In this document: one piece after another, positions 22,852 to 30,840 of the stretch
How positions within the stretch are numbered: the first letter of the stretch is position 1
Layout: every line of letters starts with the position of its first letter
Assembly (NCBI GenBank): GCA_001824435.1
Contig: MHXH01000023.1
Coordinates: 1 to 35,084, forward strand
DNA: 35,084 bases
Origin: Parcubacteria group bacterium RIFCSPLOWO2_01_FULL_48_18
GTDB taxonomy: Bacteria; Patescibacteriota; Minisyncoccia; UBA6257; WO2-01-48-18
Direction of reading: 5' to 3'
Made by a program: the position numbers and the translations under genes
Notes under the pieces: generated by a model
Database searches by the model: none
The model's input: the letters and a program-made list of their open reading frames with translations, nothing else
Told to the model about the DNA's origin: nothing

Positions 22852-24246
22852 TTGGATAGCTTTCCCAAAAAAGTAAACTATCAGGATGCCCTCAAGGTTC
22901 CTCCGCACGACATTGAAATAGAACAGTCGGTGCTCGGAGGCCTTATGATCGACAAAAATTCCATCATCAAGGTGGCGGATACGCTCGTACCCAGCGATTT
23001 TTACAGCGCCTCGCATCAGAAAATTTACGACACGGCGCTAAGGCTATACGAAAATCGCCACCCGATCGACATCCTCTCGCTTTCGGCAAAACTGAAAGAG
23101 CGCAACTACTTCGATGAAGTGGGCGGACACGGCTATCTGGCTTCGCTCGTCAACATGGTGCCCACTGCAAGCCACATCCTCCACTACGCAAATGTCGTGA
23201 AGGAAAAAAGAATCTTGCGCGACCTTATTTCCGCCTCTTTCGAAATCGCGGAACACGCCTTTGCCAGCGGCCATGAAAAGAACGTAGAGGAACTGCTCGA
23301 CGAGGTCGAACAGAAAATATTCAATATCACCCAACGATCGGTGTACCAACAGTTCATCAGTCTCAAAGAAGAACTGATAGGAGCGTTTGAACGGATAGAA
23401 AAACTTAGTCAGGGAAGCAAGGCACTGCGCGGACTCGCGACCGGATTTGAAAAAATGGATCAATACCTATCGGGGTTCCAAAAATCGGACCTTATTCTTA
23501 TTGGCGCGCGGCCCTCGTTGGGTAAAACGTCACTCGCGCTCGATATTGTCCGGCATGTTGGCGTCAAGCTGAAAGAACCGGTAGGAGTGTTCAGCCTGGA
23601 GATGTCACGCGAACAGGTCGTAGACCGCCTACTCGCCGCAGAGGCTCAAATCAACTTATGGAATCTTAGAAACGGCCGCCTCTCTGAAGAAACAGACTTC
23701 ATGCTTTTACAGGAAGCGCTCGACCGACTCTCGCAATCACCCATTTTTATCGACGATACCCCTTCGCCGAATATCATGCAGATGCGAACGATGGCAAGGA
23801 GACTTCAAGTAGAACACGGCTTAAGTCTTTTGGTGGTTGACTATCTCCAGCTCATCCAACCGAGAAACACCAGGGACAATATGGTGCAGCAAATTACCGA
23901 AATTTCAAGATCGCTCAAAGCTTTGGCCCGCGAACTTAATATCCCCATTCTCGCCGTATCCCAGCTTTCACGGTCGGTGGATCAGCGGGAAGTGAAAGTA
24001 CCAAGACTCTCGGATCTGCGCGAGTCCGGCGCGCTCGAACAGGACAGCGACGTGGTATTGCTCATCTACCGCAAAGATCGTGAACGGGCCGACCTTCCGC
24101 CGGAAGAACAAAACACCGCGGAAATCATCATCGCCAAACACAGAAACGGCCCCCTGGGTACGGTGAAACTGCGCTTTGATCAAGATAAAGTAAGCTTCAA
24201 AAATATCGATTATACGCATGATACTGATGAAGCGTTTAGCGTTTAG
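22852..24246 (+). CDS. dnaB: Replicative DNA helicase DnaB
   Basis: DnaB is the hexameric helicase that unwinds DNA at the fork. The 464-residue protein has the N-terminal DnaB domain (PPHDIEIEQSVLGGLMIDKNSI), Walker A GARPSLGKT (about 218-226), Walker B LLVVDYLQLIQP, and the arginine-finger region DLRESGALEQDSDVVLLIYR. The frame has no ATG near the domain start, and TTG at 22852 is the best start. It lies in AT-rich repeat sequence just after the MITE, with no Shine-Dalgarno site, so the original start region may have been altered. recR follows 25 bases after the stop. Confidence 0.95.
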   Translation: MDSFPKKVNYQDALKVPPHDIEIEQSVLGGLMIDKNSIIKVADTLVPSDFYSASHQKIYDTALRLYENRHPIDILSLSAKLKERNYFDEVGGHGYLASLVNMVPTASHILHYANVVKEKRILRDLISASFEIAEHAFASGHEKNVEELLDEVEQKIFNITQRSVYQQFISLKEELIGAFERIEKLSQGSKALRGLATGFEKMDQYLSGFQKSDLILIGARPSLGKTSLALDIVRHVGVKLKEPVGVFSLEMSREQVVDRLLAAEAQINLWNLRNGRLSEETDFMLLQEALDRLSQSPIFIDDTPSPNIMQMRTMARRLQVEHGLSLLVVDYLQLIQPRNTRDNMVQQITEISRSLKALARELNIPILAVSQLSRSVDQREVKVPRLSDLRESGALEQDSDVVLLIYRKDRERADLPPEEQNTAEIIIAKHRNGPLGTVKLRFDQDKVSFKNIDYTHDTDEAFSV

Positions 24247-24271
24247 CGTTGGAGATTATTTTTATGGAACG

Positions 24272-24949
24272 ATGATTATTCCCGATCCTATCAAGCGCCT
24301 CATTGAAGAATTTGCTTCTCTTCCTTCCATCGGTCCGCGCCAAGCCACTCGCTTGGCGTTTCATCTATTAAATTCGGGACGAGCAAAAATTGAATCTCTC
24401 AAAAACGCAGTTGCCGCCTTGAATGCCGTCACCTATTGCAAACAGTGTTTTTTTTATTTTTCGCCGAAGAAGGCTGATTCCGAAAATGCCCTTTCGAAAA
24501 CGCCGATGAGCGCAGACAACGGACTATGCGAAATATGCAGACGCAAGGACAGGGGTCCCAAAACGATCTGCTTGGTTGAAAAGGAAACCGACCTCATCTC
24601 CATTGAAACAAGCGGCGTTCACACCGGAATATATTTCATTTTAGGAGGGCATCTCACCCTTGAGTCTTCTTTGATTAAAAAGCATATGAAAAACGGCCCC
24701 CAGCTCGCCAAAGCGCGCCTCGGAGCCCTCAAACGCCTTATTGAGGTCAAGCTCGACGGCCAGGCAGATGAAATAATCATTGCATTTAGTCCGACCACAG
24801 AGGGCGATCTAACGTCGCTGTATCTCAAAAAAGAACTAACCCCCTTCGCAAAAAGAATCACCCGTCTTGGACGGGGAATTCCAACCGGCGGGGATATCGA
24901 ATTCGCCGACGAACAAACGCTTGAGGAGGCTCTGAAAAATAGAAGCTAG
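24272..24949 (+). CDS. recR: Recombination protein RecR
   Basis: RecR, with RecO or RecF, loads RecA at gaps. The 225-residue protein starts MIIPDPIKRLIEEFASLPSIGPRQATRLAFHLL (helix-hairpin-helix). It has a zinc finger CKQC...CEIC, with a longer linker between the pairs than usual, then a TOPRIM domain (ICLVEKETDLISIE, then IIAFSPTTEGDLTSLYL). The C-terminus is RITRLGRGIPTGGDIEFADEQTL. The ATG at 24272 matches the family; the frame extends upstream to 24218, overlapping dnaB. It is cotranscribed with dnaB and followed by a terminator. Confidence 0.96.
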   Translation: MIIPDPIKRLIEEFASLPSIGPRQATRLAFHLLNSGRAKIESLKNAVAALNAVTYCKQCFFYFSPKKADSENALSKTPMSADNGLCEICRRKDRGPKTICLVEKETDLISIETSGVHTGIYFILGGHLTLESSLIKKHMKNGPQLAKARLGALKRLIEVKLDGQADEIIIAFSPTTEGDLTSLYLKKELTPFAKRITRLGRGIPTGGDIEFADEQTLEEALKNRS

Positions 24950-24980
24950 AAACCAGGATCTGGAATCTTGAATTTAGAAA

Positions 24981-25010
24981 AAACGAGCGCGTTATGCGCT
25001 CTTTGTTTCT
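24981..25010. terminator. Bidirectional terminator between recR and the zinc-ribbon gene
   Basis: GAGCGC and GCGCTC (around 24985-25001) form a short stem around GTTAT. The plus strand continues TTTGTTTCT and the minus strand continues GTTTTTTC. The stop codon of the minus-strand gene (24992-24994) lies in the loop, so the two convergent genes share it. Confidence 0.8.
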
Positions 25011-25342
25011 GGATACAACTGCTTTGCTCGCCGCGGAGCACCAAACAAGGCATACAGAGACGTTAAGCTACCGCCCACCAATATTAGTGATATCGCAATA
25101 TCTTGAGAAACTTTGATACCGACGAGGTTCAAAAAAGCTACAACTAGTATCGGACCGAAAACCGAAAGAACAATTCGATTCGCCCACATCCCCACATAAG
25201 CATTTTGTTTTTCCCTCTGTAAGGCAGAAAAAACTTCCTCGGCCGTATATTCTCTGCTGCAATATGCGCAGTACTTTTTCTCCTTCCCATACTCATTAAA
25301 CTTGCTACAACCCCCGCACCGAAAACCGGTTTCAATACGCAT
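24992..25342 (-). CDS. Zinc-ribbon protein with two transmembrane helices
   Basis: The 116-residue protein has an N-terminal zinc ribbon (CGGCSKFNEYGKEKKYCAYC: CxxC plus CxxC, about residues 9-28), a short helix, and two membrane helices (IVLSVFGPILVVAFLNLVGI and DIAISLILVGGSLTSLYALF). A basic C-terminus follows. The start at 25342 is fixed by GGGGGAG just upstream. The family is not recognised; such small ribbon-membrane proteins are frequent in small bacterial genomes. It is monocistronic. Confidence 0.72.
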   Translation of the reverse strand: MRIETGFRCGGCSKFNEYGKEKKYCAYCSREYTAEEVFSALQREKQNAYVGMWANRIVLSVFGPILVVAFLNLVGIKVSQDIAISLILVGGSLTSLYALFGAPRRAKQLYPETKSA

Positions 25343-25464
25343 AACTCCCCCCTGAAGATCCATTGGTTTTGCTACGCGCCCCAAAACAAAACAAGGCACT
25401 TCTGCTATTCAAAACATAACAAAAGAGCTGTTCGGTGTCAATTCAAAACAAAGAGTCAACCCTT

Positions 25465-25770
25465 TCAAAGTACTTTGATTTCAGTAAAGTGCTGCCGGTG
25501 CCCTTTTTTCTTGCGGTAGCGGGTTTTGGAATGATAACGGAATACGATTTTCTTCTTCTCACGGCCATGGCGCAATACCTCGGCTTCAACTTTCGCGTCT
25601 TTCACAAACGGCGCGCCGACAGCTACTGCTTCTCCATCTACTACTAATAATACTTTATCAAGCGCCACGCGCTCGCCTTCTTTGGCGGCAATCTTTTCTA
25701 TTTTTAATTTTTGACCGGCAGAAACCTTATACTGCTTTCCGCCGGTTTCAATAACCGCAAATCTCGTCAT
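25465..25770 (-). CDS. rplU: 50S ribosomal protein L21
   Basis: L21 binds 23S rRNA and L20. The 101-residue protein starts MTRFAVIETGGKQYKVSAGQ, with DKVLLVVDGEAVAVGAPFVKDAKVEAEVL and the family end KTRYRKKKGHRQHFTEIKV. In most bacteria rpmA (L27) follows directly; here it does not, and the next gene is the zinc-ribbon protein. There is no Shine-Dalgarno site; the 5' flank is an AT-rich TCTAGAATTTGG-type repeat. Confidence 0.96.
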   Translation of the reverse strand: MTRFAVIETGGKQYKVSAGQKLKIEKIAAKEGERVALDKVLLVVDGEAVAVGAPFVKDAKVEAEVLRHGREKKKIVFRYHSKTRYRKKKGHRQHFTEIKVL

Positions 25771-25893
25771 GATGGTAGAGCCTAGAATCTAGAATTTGGA
25801 ATTTGGAAACATAGGTTATGGATTCCCATTCCTTAATTACCTTTAAAGATACACAGTTCCTTTCATAAAATCAAGGTTTGGCCTTCCAACGGG

Positions 25894-25957
25894 CTCGAGG
25901 CAGAGCCTCGAATAAAAGTCTATTGTGACCACGCCGTAAACGGCGTGGTATTTTATT
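25894..25957. repeat. Paired palindromes upstream of rplU
   Basis: CGAGGCAGAGCCTCG lies at 25895-25909. CCACGCCGTAAACGGCGTGG (25929-25948) follows, with AATAAAA (25911-25917) and TTTTATT (25951-25957) as outer arms and GGTATTT after the stem. The second is a member of the nested N family. Confidence 0.75.
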
Positions 25958-25964
25958 CTTTTAA

Positions 25965-26082
25965 TATCCTTCGACCCTGCTCAGGCCGTTCAGGTCTTCG
26001 ACTCCGAGTCTCAGACTCGAGGAGCTCTGAGAGCCCTCAGGACATTCGTCTCCGAGAGACTCAGTCTCGACGAGCTCGAGGA
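25965..26082. repeat. GAGTCTCAGACTC-type repeat cluster
   Basis: This block holds short overlapping inverted repeats (CGAGTCTCAGACTCG, GAGCTC, GAGACTCAGTCTC) and a TTCGACCCTGCTCAGG unit. Close relatives of that unit are found in dapF (35000-35036). No gene is seen in the 25771-26195 gap. Confidence 0.65.
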
Positions 26083-26084
26083 GA

Positions 26085-26153
26085 TTATTTGTTTCTTAGC
26101 CGCGCTCATCCCCGCGGTAAACCGCGGGGTATTCGCGCGGAGGAACAAATAAA
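26085..26153. repeat. Nested palindromic element N, copy 2
   Basis: The outer stem (TTATTTGTTTCTTAGCCGCG with CGCGCGGAGGAACAAATAA) encloses CCCCGCGGTAAACCGCGGGG (26110-26129). CTCATCC precedes the inner palindrome and GGTATTC follows it, matching the reverse complement of 19591-19653. Confidence 0.82.
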
Positions 26154-26169
26154 TTTCAACGGGTCAAAT

Positions 26170-26190
26170 TAAAACCCCGATTGCTCGGGA
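26170..26190 (-). terminator. Terminator of the orphan 248-residue gene
   Basis: CCCGA (26176-26180) pairs with TCGGG (26185-26189). On the minus strand it is followed by GTTTTAATTT. It lies six bases after the gene end. Confidence 0.75.
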
Positions 26191-26195
26191 TTCTT

Positions 26196-26942
26196 TTAGC
26201 GCGGCCTCATGATGCGGGATTGTTTCCGCGGATCAGAGGGCCAGCGGGAAATTACTTCTTCCACCATTTCGAGCGCCTGGGAAAGCGTTGCTTCGGGACC
26301 GGAACCCGGGTACAAACGTTCCGGGTTGCCGTGCTCTCCTATAAAATGGATTGTTGTACGGCTTGATCCCCACCCGCGGCAGAAGATGACGCCTACTGAT
26401 CCGATAACATAGTTTGTCGCAAGTTTTGTCTTGCCGAATGTTCCGCGAAGCGTACGGGCGGAAGTGTTTTTTTCGAGTTCACAAAGACCTTGTTGCCAGA
26501 CGCGCTTGCAGAATCGGTCTGCCGCTTGTTCAAGCGTGATATATTTTGCGTTCCAATAGGCTGCGAGGAATGGGCCCAATTCTTTGATGCCGGTGATTTT
26601 TTGAAGTAAGTCGGTAAGAGACCTGATTTTTTCGGCGCGGAGCATTTCTTCCGATCCGCTCGAAACCAATTCCGTAAGCGAAGAAAGATTGTCAGAAAAA
26701 ATGCCTAATCTTTTCTCGTGCTGCGGCCGCCTCGCGTCATCTTCTATTCCTTCGGCAATGTGCTTGGCGAGATGCTGAAGCGTGTCATAATGAGGCATAT
26801 CCGGCATACCAATCGAAGCAAGATAGTCTGTAAGTGTCTTACACCGTACTCGATCCGAATATGAATGTGCCGGATTGCGTTCGAAGTTTCGGAACCTTTC
26901 AAAAAGTTCTGTCATATTCATAAAGTGTTCAAATCCCATCAT
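26196..26942 (-). CDS. Orphan protein of unknown function (248 aa)
   Basis: I do not recognise this protein. It starts MMGFEHFMNMTELFERFRNF. The N-terminal half is helical (HYDTLQHLAKHIAEGIEDDARR, then RAEKIRSLTDLLQKITGIKELGPFLAAYW). The C-terminal half has likely strands (NYVIGSVGVIFCRGW, TTIHFIGEHGNPERLY). No membrane segment or signal is visible. It has a consensus-like promoter (26989-27017), an AAGGAG Shine-Dalgarno site eight or so bases before the ATG, and a terminator, so it is a complete single-gene unit. It lies just downstream of the nad operon on the same strand, but has its own promoter. Confidence 0.75.
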   Translation of the reverse strand: MMGFEHFMNMTELFERFRNFERNPAHSYSDRVRCKTLTDYLASIGMPDMPHYDTLQHLAKHIAEGIEDDARRPQHEKRLGIFSDNLSSLTELVSSGSEEMLRAEKIRSLTDLLQKITGIKELGPFLAAYWNAKYITLEQAADRFCKRVWQQGLCELEKNTSARTLRGTFGKTKLATNYVIGSVGVIFCRGWGSSRTTIHFIGEHGNPERLYPGSGPEATLSQALEMVEEVISRWPSDPRKQSRIMRPR

Positions 26943-26988
26943 TTAGTGCTCCTTACTGTATTGATTTGATTTCAAGAAAGCCATGATT

Positions 26989-27017
26989 AGTATATACTAT
27001 ATACGAACTTTTGTAAA
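26989..27017 (-). promoter_or_regulatory. Promoter of the orphan 248-residue gene
   Basis: On the minus strand, TTTACA (27017-27012), 17 bases, then TATACT (26994-26989). The start would be near 26983, 40 bases before the ATG. Confidence 0.75.
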
Positions 27018-27045
27018 TGTTTGTGTTGCCCGTAAATGTCGTACC

Positions 27046-27073
27046 AAAAACCCTGCGCAAACGAAACGCAGGG
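27046..27073 (-). terminator. Terminator of the nad operon
   Basis: CCCTGCG (27051-27057) pairs with CGCAGGG (27067-27073) around CAAACGAAA. On the minus strand it is followed by TTTTTGG. It lies about 20 bases after the nadC stop. Confidence 0.85.
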
Positions 27074-27094
27074 AAGATTATTATTCGAGGAGTA

Positions 27095-27958
27095 CTATTC
27101 ATTGTGCGCGACGACGACCGCCGAAACGTTCAATGGTTTTACGCCGCAGGTAAGCGAGGAAAGTGAAATGCAGTCTACTCCGGTCAGCGCTACGTCGCGA
27201 AGCGACAAACTACCCACCCCCGACGCCTCAATCAGGTACTTCTTATTCGATGCCCTGATCCGCTTCATTGCCTCGCGAAGCACATCAAGGTTCATGTTAT
27301 CAAGAAGGATCGCATCAACTCTTCCGTCGTTCAATACCTCATCCAACGCGTCCAATGTTTCCACTTCGATCTCGATCTTGGTCAGCTGGCGTACTTCTTT
27401 CAAACGCCGGTCAATCGCCTGACAAATGCCGCCATAGACCGCAATATCGGTCTTCTTAACAAGGATGCCGTCCGTAAGATTATATCGATGCTTCCTTCCT
27501 CCGCCGATTACAACTGCCTGTTGGCGCGCGCTGCGCATCAAGGAATTGTCTTTGCGCGTATCCGAAAGATAGACGCCCGTGCCGGCAACTTCTTCTACTC
27601 TGCGGCGCACATGCGTTGCGATTCCCGAAAGCTCTCCAACAATGTCGCAGATAACCCGTTCGGATTTAAGAAGAATTTCCCCGTTTCCGTACAGCTCTAC
27701 CAACACATCTCCGGGATCGATCGCATCTCCTTCTTGTTTGCGCAACACGAAATGCGGAGGAAAACGGTACGGCGATGCGCTGGAAAAGAATTCGTTGACG
27801 ACTAGCTCAACTATCAACGGGACTGCAAACATGCCATACAGCATGCCTTTTTCGCGCCCGATGATGTTCATGTGGGCGAAAGGCGCTCCATCAACAATGT
27901 AGGATTCATCACCCAAATCGCGATGCAAACGGACTCTCAAAAATTCCTTAAAATTCAT
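27095..27958 (-). CDS. nadC: Nicotinate-nucleotide pyrophosphorylase (carboxylating)
   Basis: NadC converts quinolinate and PRPP to nicotinate mononucleotide, the third step of de novo NAD synthesis. The 287-residue protein begins MNFKEFLRVRLHRDLGDESY. It has VICDIVGELSGIATHVRRRVE (helical N-terminal domain), SDTRKDNSLMRSARQQAVVIGGGRKHRYNLTDGILVKK (substrate-binding DTRK and GGxxxHR motifs), IEVETLDALDEVL, AILLDNMNLD, and IEASGVGSLSLRDVALTGVDCISLSSLT. Its ATG overlaps the nadB stop (ATGA), with AAGGAGGAG inside the end of nadB. It is last in nadA-nadB-nadC. Confidence 0.95.
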   Translation of the reverse strand: MNFKEFLRVRLHRDLGDESYIVDGAPFAHMNIIGREKGMLYGMFAVPLIVELVVNEFFSSASPYRFPPHFVLRKQEGDAIDPGDVLVELYGNGEILLKSERVICDIVGELSGIATHVRRRVEEVAGTGVYLSDTRKDNSLMRSARQQAVVIGGGRKHRYNLTDGILVKKTDIAVYGGICQAIDRRLKEVRQLTKIEIEVETLDALDEVLNDGRVDAILLDNMNLDVLREAMKRIRASNKKYLIEASGVGSLSLRDVALTGVDCISLSSLTCGVKPLNVSAVVVAHNE

Positions 27959-29538
27959 GCCACTCCTCCTTTCTCGTCTTCCCTGAAGTGGCATCCACGA
28001 CTTTCGCGGTGCCCAAGCGCATCGCGCACTACAAGAATTGCAGCGGTTATTGCATGCCGCAGACCGATCAGTTCATCTGTGAGCCTGCTATCTTCGTATA
28101 TCAATTCGACCTCCCTGCTCATTTCCCACAGCCGTTGCCTGGCTTCGCGAAGTCCCTGTCTTGACCGCACAATACCGACATTAAACCACATAATATCTCT
28201 CAGGCGCTCGTAATACGGCGCAAGGTCCGGATGCGTATCGTAAAGAACGTCGGATTCATCCCAGTCGGGAATATCCCATTCATTCAAATTTTGCCGCTCA
28301 AACGTTCCGCAGATGTTTTCTGCCGCGCGCTTGCCCCAGACGAGCGCTTCGGCAAGCGAGACAGACGCAAGACGGTTTCCGCCGTGAACGCCGGTACGCG
28401 ATACTTCTCCAACTGCTCTCAATCGCCTCAGGCGCGGCCTTGTTCTCCCCCATTCATCAACATTAACTCCGCCGCAAAGAAAGTGCGCTGCGGGCGCAAC
28501 CGGCACCGGATCACTGCTCGGATCGACACCGCAAGCTAAACAGGCATTAAGCATTTCCGGATCAATGACAAGTCCTCTCTTTACGATCGGCCTCATATCA
28601 AGATATACGCACGGCAGATTCTGGCGCAGCATCTCCGAACGGATAGCCCGCGCAAGTTCATCGCGAGGCGCAAGTTCCAGTTTTTCCAACGGATAATCTT
28701 TTAAGAATCGTCTCCCGCTCGGACGATCGAGGAGTATCGCGCCCTTGCCGCGCATTGCTTCCGAGATCAAAAATGTCTTACGTCCCTCTTTTCTGAACGC
28801 CGTGGGGTGGAACTGCACGTATCTCATGTCCGAGACGTACGCTCCGGCGCGATACGCCATTGCAATGCCATCGCCTCGCGCACCGTCCGGGTTCGTCGTA
28901 TATCGATAGAGCGCTCCAACGCCGCCGGTTGCAAGAATCGTATACTGCGCGCAGATCGCTATAATCGTTTTGTTCGCGCGGTCGAGCACATATGCTCCCA
29001 AAATTAACGGCTCATCAGTCCCTCTTCCTTTCCACGCGTGGTGGGAAGAGCTGATGAGATCAACGGCAGTATGATCGGTTAACACCGTAATATGGGGATA
29101 GCTGCGAGCCCTCTCAACGAGTTTTTCCATAATGACCTCGCCCGTGTGCACTCCAACATGCGGTATGCGCGGTTTCGAATGCGCGGCTTCGAGCGCAAAA
29201 TCGATAGATCCATGCGTGTCCGTGTCGAACGGAACGCCGACTTCTTTGATAAGAAATGATTCGACGAGCGGCCCTATCTCTTCAGCAAGGATTCGTATAG
29301 CCTTTCGGCTCCCGAACTCGTCGCCGGCAACGTCAATGTCATGCGCGAGAAGCTCGGGCGAATCATTGATGCCCCGCGCAATAATGCCTCCTTGGGCGTA
29401 CCGCGTGTTTGATTCGTGCGGATCGGATGCGCGGTTCAAAAGTATTACGTCTTTGCCGTGTTTCGCAAGAAATATCGCAGAAGTCAATCCGCCGATCCCG
29501 CCTCCGATAACCAGCGCGTCGCACTCCATCCGGTTCAT
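27955..29538 (-). CDS. nadB: L-aspartate oxidase
   Basis: NadB oxidises L-aspartate to iminoaspartate with FAD, feeding NadA. The 527-residue protein has an N-terminal dinucleotide fold (ALVIGGGIGGLTSAIFLAKHG), ESNTRYAQGGI near residue 45, ATGGVGALYRYTTNPDGARGDGIAMAYRAGA, FHPTAF, and GEVSRTGVHGGNRLASVSLAEALVWG. The last corresponds to the family's GE(V/C)ACTGVHGANRLASNSLLE. A C-terminal helical domain completes it. AAGGAGG lies eight bases before the ATG. It starts 12 bases after nadA and overlaps nadC by four bases. Confidence 0.96.
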   Translation of the reverse strand: MNRMECDALVIGGGIGGLTSAIFLAKHGKDVILLNRASDPHESNTRYAQGGIIARGINDSPELLAHDIDVAGDEFGSRKAIRILAEEIGPLVESFLIKEVGVPFDTDTHGSIDFALEAAHSKPRIPHVGVHTGEVIMEKLVERARSYPHITVLTDHTAVDLISSSHHAWKGRGTDEPLILGAYVLDRANKTIIAICAQYTILATGGVGALYRYTTNPDGARGDGIAMAYRAGAYVSDMRYVQFHPTAFRKEGRKTFLISEAMRGKGAILLDRPSGRRFLKDYPLEKLELAPRDELARAIRSEMLRQNLPCVYLDMRPIVKRGLVIDPEMLNACLACGVDPSSDPVPVAPAAHFLCGGVNVDEWGRTRPRLRRLRAVGEVSRTGVHGGNRLASVSLAEALVWGKRAAENICGTFERQNLNEWDIPDWDESDVLYDTHPDLAPYYERLRDIMWFNVGIVRSRQGLREARQRLWEMSREVELIYEDSRLTDELIGLRHAITAAILVVRDALGHRESRGCHFREDEKGGVA

Positions 29539-29550
29539 ACGCGTTCCTCC

Positions 29551-30750
29551 TTATCTGACGGCGAGCATTCGTTCGATTGCGGTCTTGGCCTTTGCCGCAA
29601 TGGTCTTTTGAATATGGGTTACGCCCTCATCTTGGTAAGGATGTTTCGGATCGCAGCAGTCGTCGCAGAAAACAACTTCAATCCTGTCCCGCTTGAGAGA
29701 ATCAAGCAGTTTTTCAAACGTACATGCTTTCATAAACGGGCAGCTTGCTTTATACGAAACAGGAATGAATTCCCTGTCGGGCAGTTCTTTGCGCAATCTG
29801 TATACCAATCCTTTTTCTGTGGCCACGAGAAACCGTCTGTTCGGCGAAGACCGTGCATGTCGAATCATTCCTTCAGTCGAAAGGTAATACGCCTTGGTGT
29901 CGGGCAGTTCGTGTTTCTGAATTTTGAGCATACAACTTGAAGCGCAGCCGCACTCCGGATGAATCATGAGTTCCGCGTCAGGATTTTCGACGATTGCTAA
30001 TTCAATGGCATCGGAGGGTATGCCTTCTGCGTCATGAACGATGCACGACGCGTTCCAATGCGCGCCGGTTCTCACGATCGGCAAAGAAGGCTTACCCGGT
30101 TCAACGGGCTTTCTGAATTCATACACCTCTATCAACTCTTCGGGAACGCCCCGCTCAATGGCCTTTGCTTTCATGACGTATCCCAGGAATTTGTCAGGGA
30201 GAAGAAGGATGCGCCTATTCGGATAATCTTTGTGCGCTTGAACAACCACCTTATCAAAGTTACCCGAAGTGCCCACGTATTCGCTCAAGGACTTAAGATA
30301 CGGCGAGCTGTTGATATACGTTACCAAGACTCCGCCCGTCCGATCTTTCCATTCTTCAATCCAGCCGTAGTCTGTGCCGAACACAAGCGAACAGCCGATC
30401 ACCTCCGGATAATCCGGTATAAAAACCCTCGTGGCGTCTCCGGTAATTATCTTGGCGGTTTGTCCCATGAATGCCACGGACTCAAAGTCAACACGCCCCG
30501 CATTTGCGTCGCGCACAAAAAAACTCAAACCGAGAGAGTCGCCGACCCTATCGGCGATCTCATGGAATTCCGGGTACAGATAATTGTGGACAACAACAGT
30601 CGAACGCTTTTCTCGCTTGAGGTCCAGAATTTCAGTCTCTTGCTCCGCAATTTCTTCGCATTTTTCTGCGGTATATCTGCCGGGATAGAGGTCGCCGGCA
30701 AACCGTAAGAATAATTCACGTCTCATCCTTGCCAATTCGCGCGTATTCAT
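29551..30750 (-). CDS. nadA: Quinolinate synthase (4Fe-4S)
   Basis: NadA condenses iminoaspartate with dihydroxyacetone phosphate to quinolinate using a [4Fe-4S] cluster. The 399-residue protein has the expected cysteines at 120 (VIGCSLVF), 236 (WNASCIVHD) and 337 (SCPFMKACTFEKLL). It also has LVTYINSSPYLKSLSEYVGTSGN, LLLPDKFLGY and MIHPECG. Extra cysteines occur (HPECGCASSC, VFCDDCCD), so it is a divergent NadA. It heads nadA-nadB-nadC behind a good promoter, with GGAG before the ATG. Confidence 0.93.
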   Translation of the reverse strand: MNTRELARMRRELFLRFAGDLYPGRYTAEKCEEIAEQETEILDLKREKRSTVVVHNYLYPEFHEIADRVGDSLGLSFFVRDANAGRVDFESVAFMGQTAKIITGDATRVFIPDYPEVIGCSLVFGTDYGWIEEWKDRTGGVLVTYINSSPYLKSLSEYVGTSGNFDKVVVQAHKDYPNRRILLLPDKFLGYVMKAKAIERGVPEELIEVYEFRKPVEPGKPSLPIVRTGAHWNASCIVHDAEGIPSDAIELAIVENPDAELMIHPECGCASSCMLKIQKHELPDTKAYYLSTEGMIRHARSSPNRRFLVATEKGLVYRLRKELPDREFIPVSYKASCPFMKACTFEKLLDSLKRDRIEVVFCDDCCDPKHPYQDEGVTHIQKTIAAKAKTAIERMLAVR

Positions 30751-30791
30751 TCGTTCTCCGCCTTCGTTGATTTTATCAATATGCTGCCTAC

Positions 30792-30820
30792 TTTATAGTA
30801 TAAAATTCACGCGATGTCAA
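30792..30820 (-). promoter_or_regulatory. Promoter of nadABC
   Basis: On the minus strand, TTGACA (30820-30815), 17 bases, then TATAAA (30797-30792). The start is near 30786, about 36 bases before the nadA ATG. No clear operator for NrtR- or NiaR-type regulators was recognised. Confidence 0.82.
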
Positions 30821-30840
30821 AGTCCGAACTGATTTGATTA

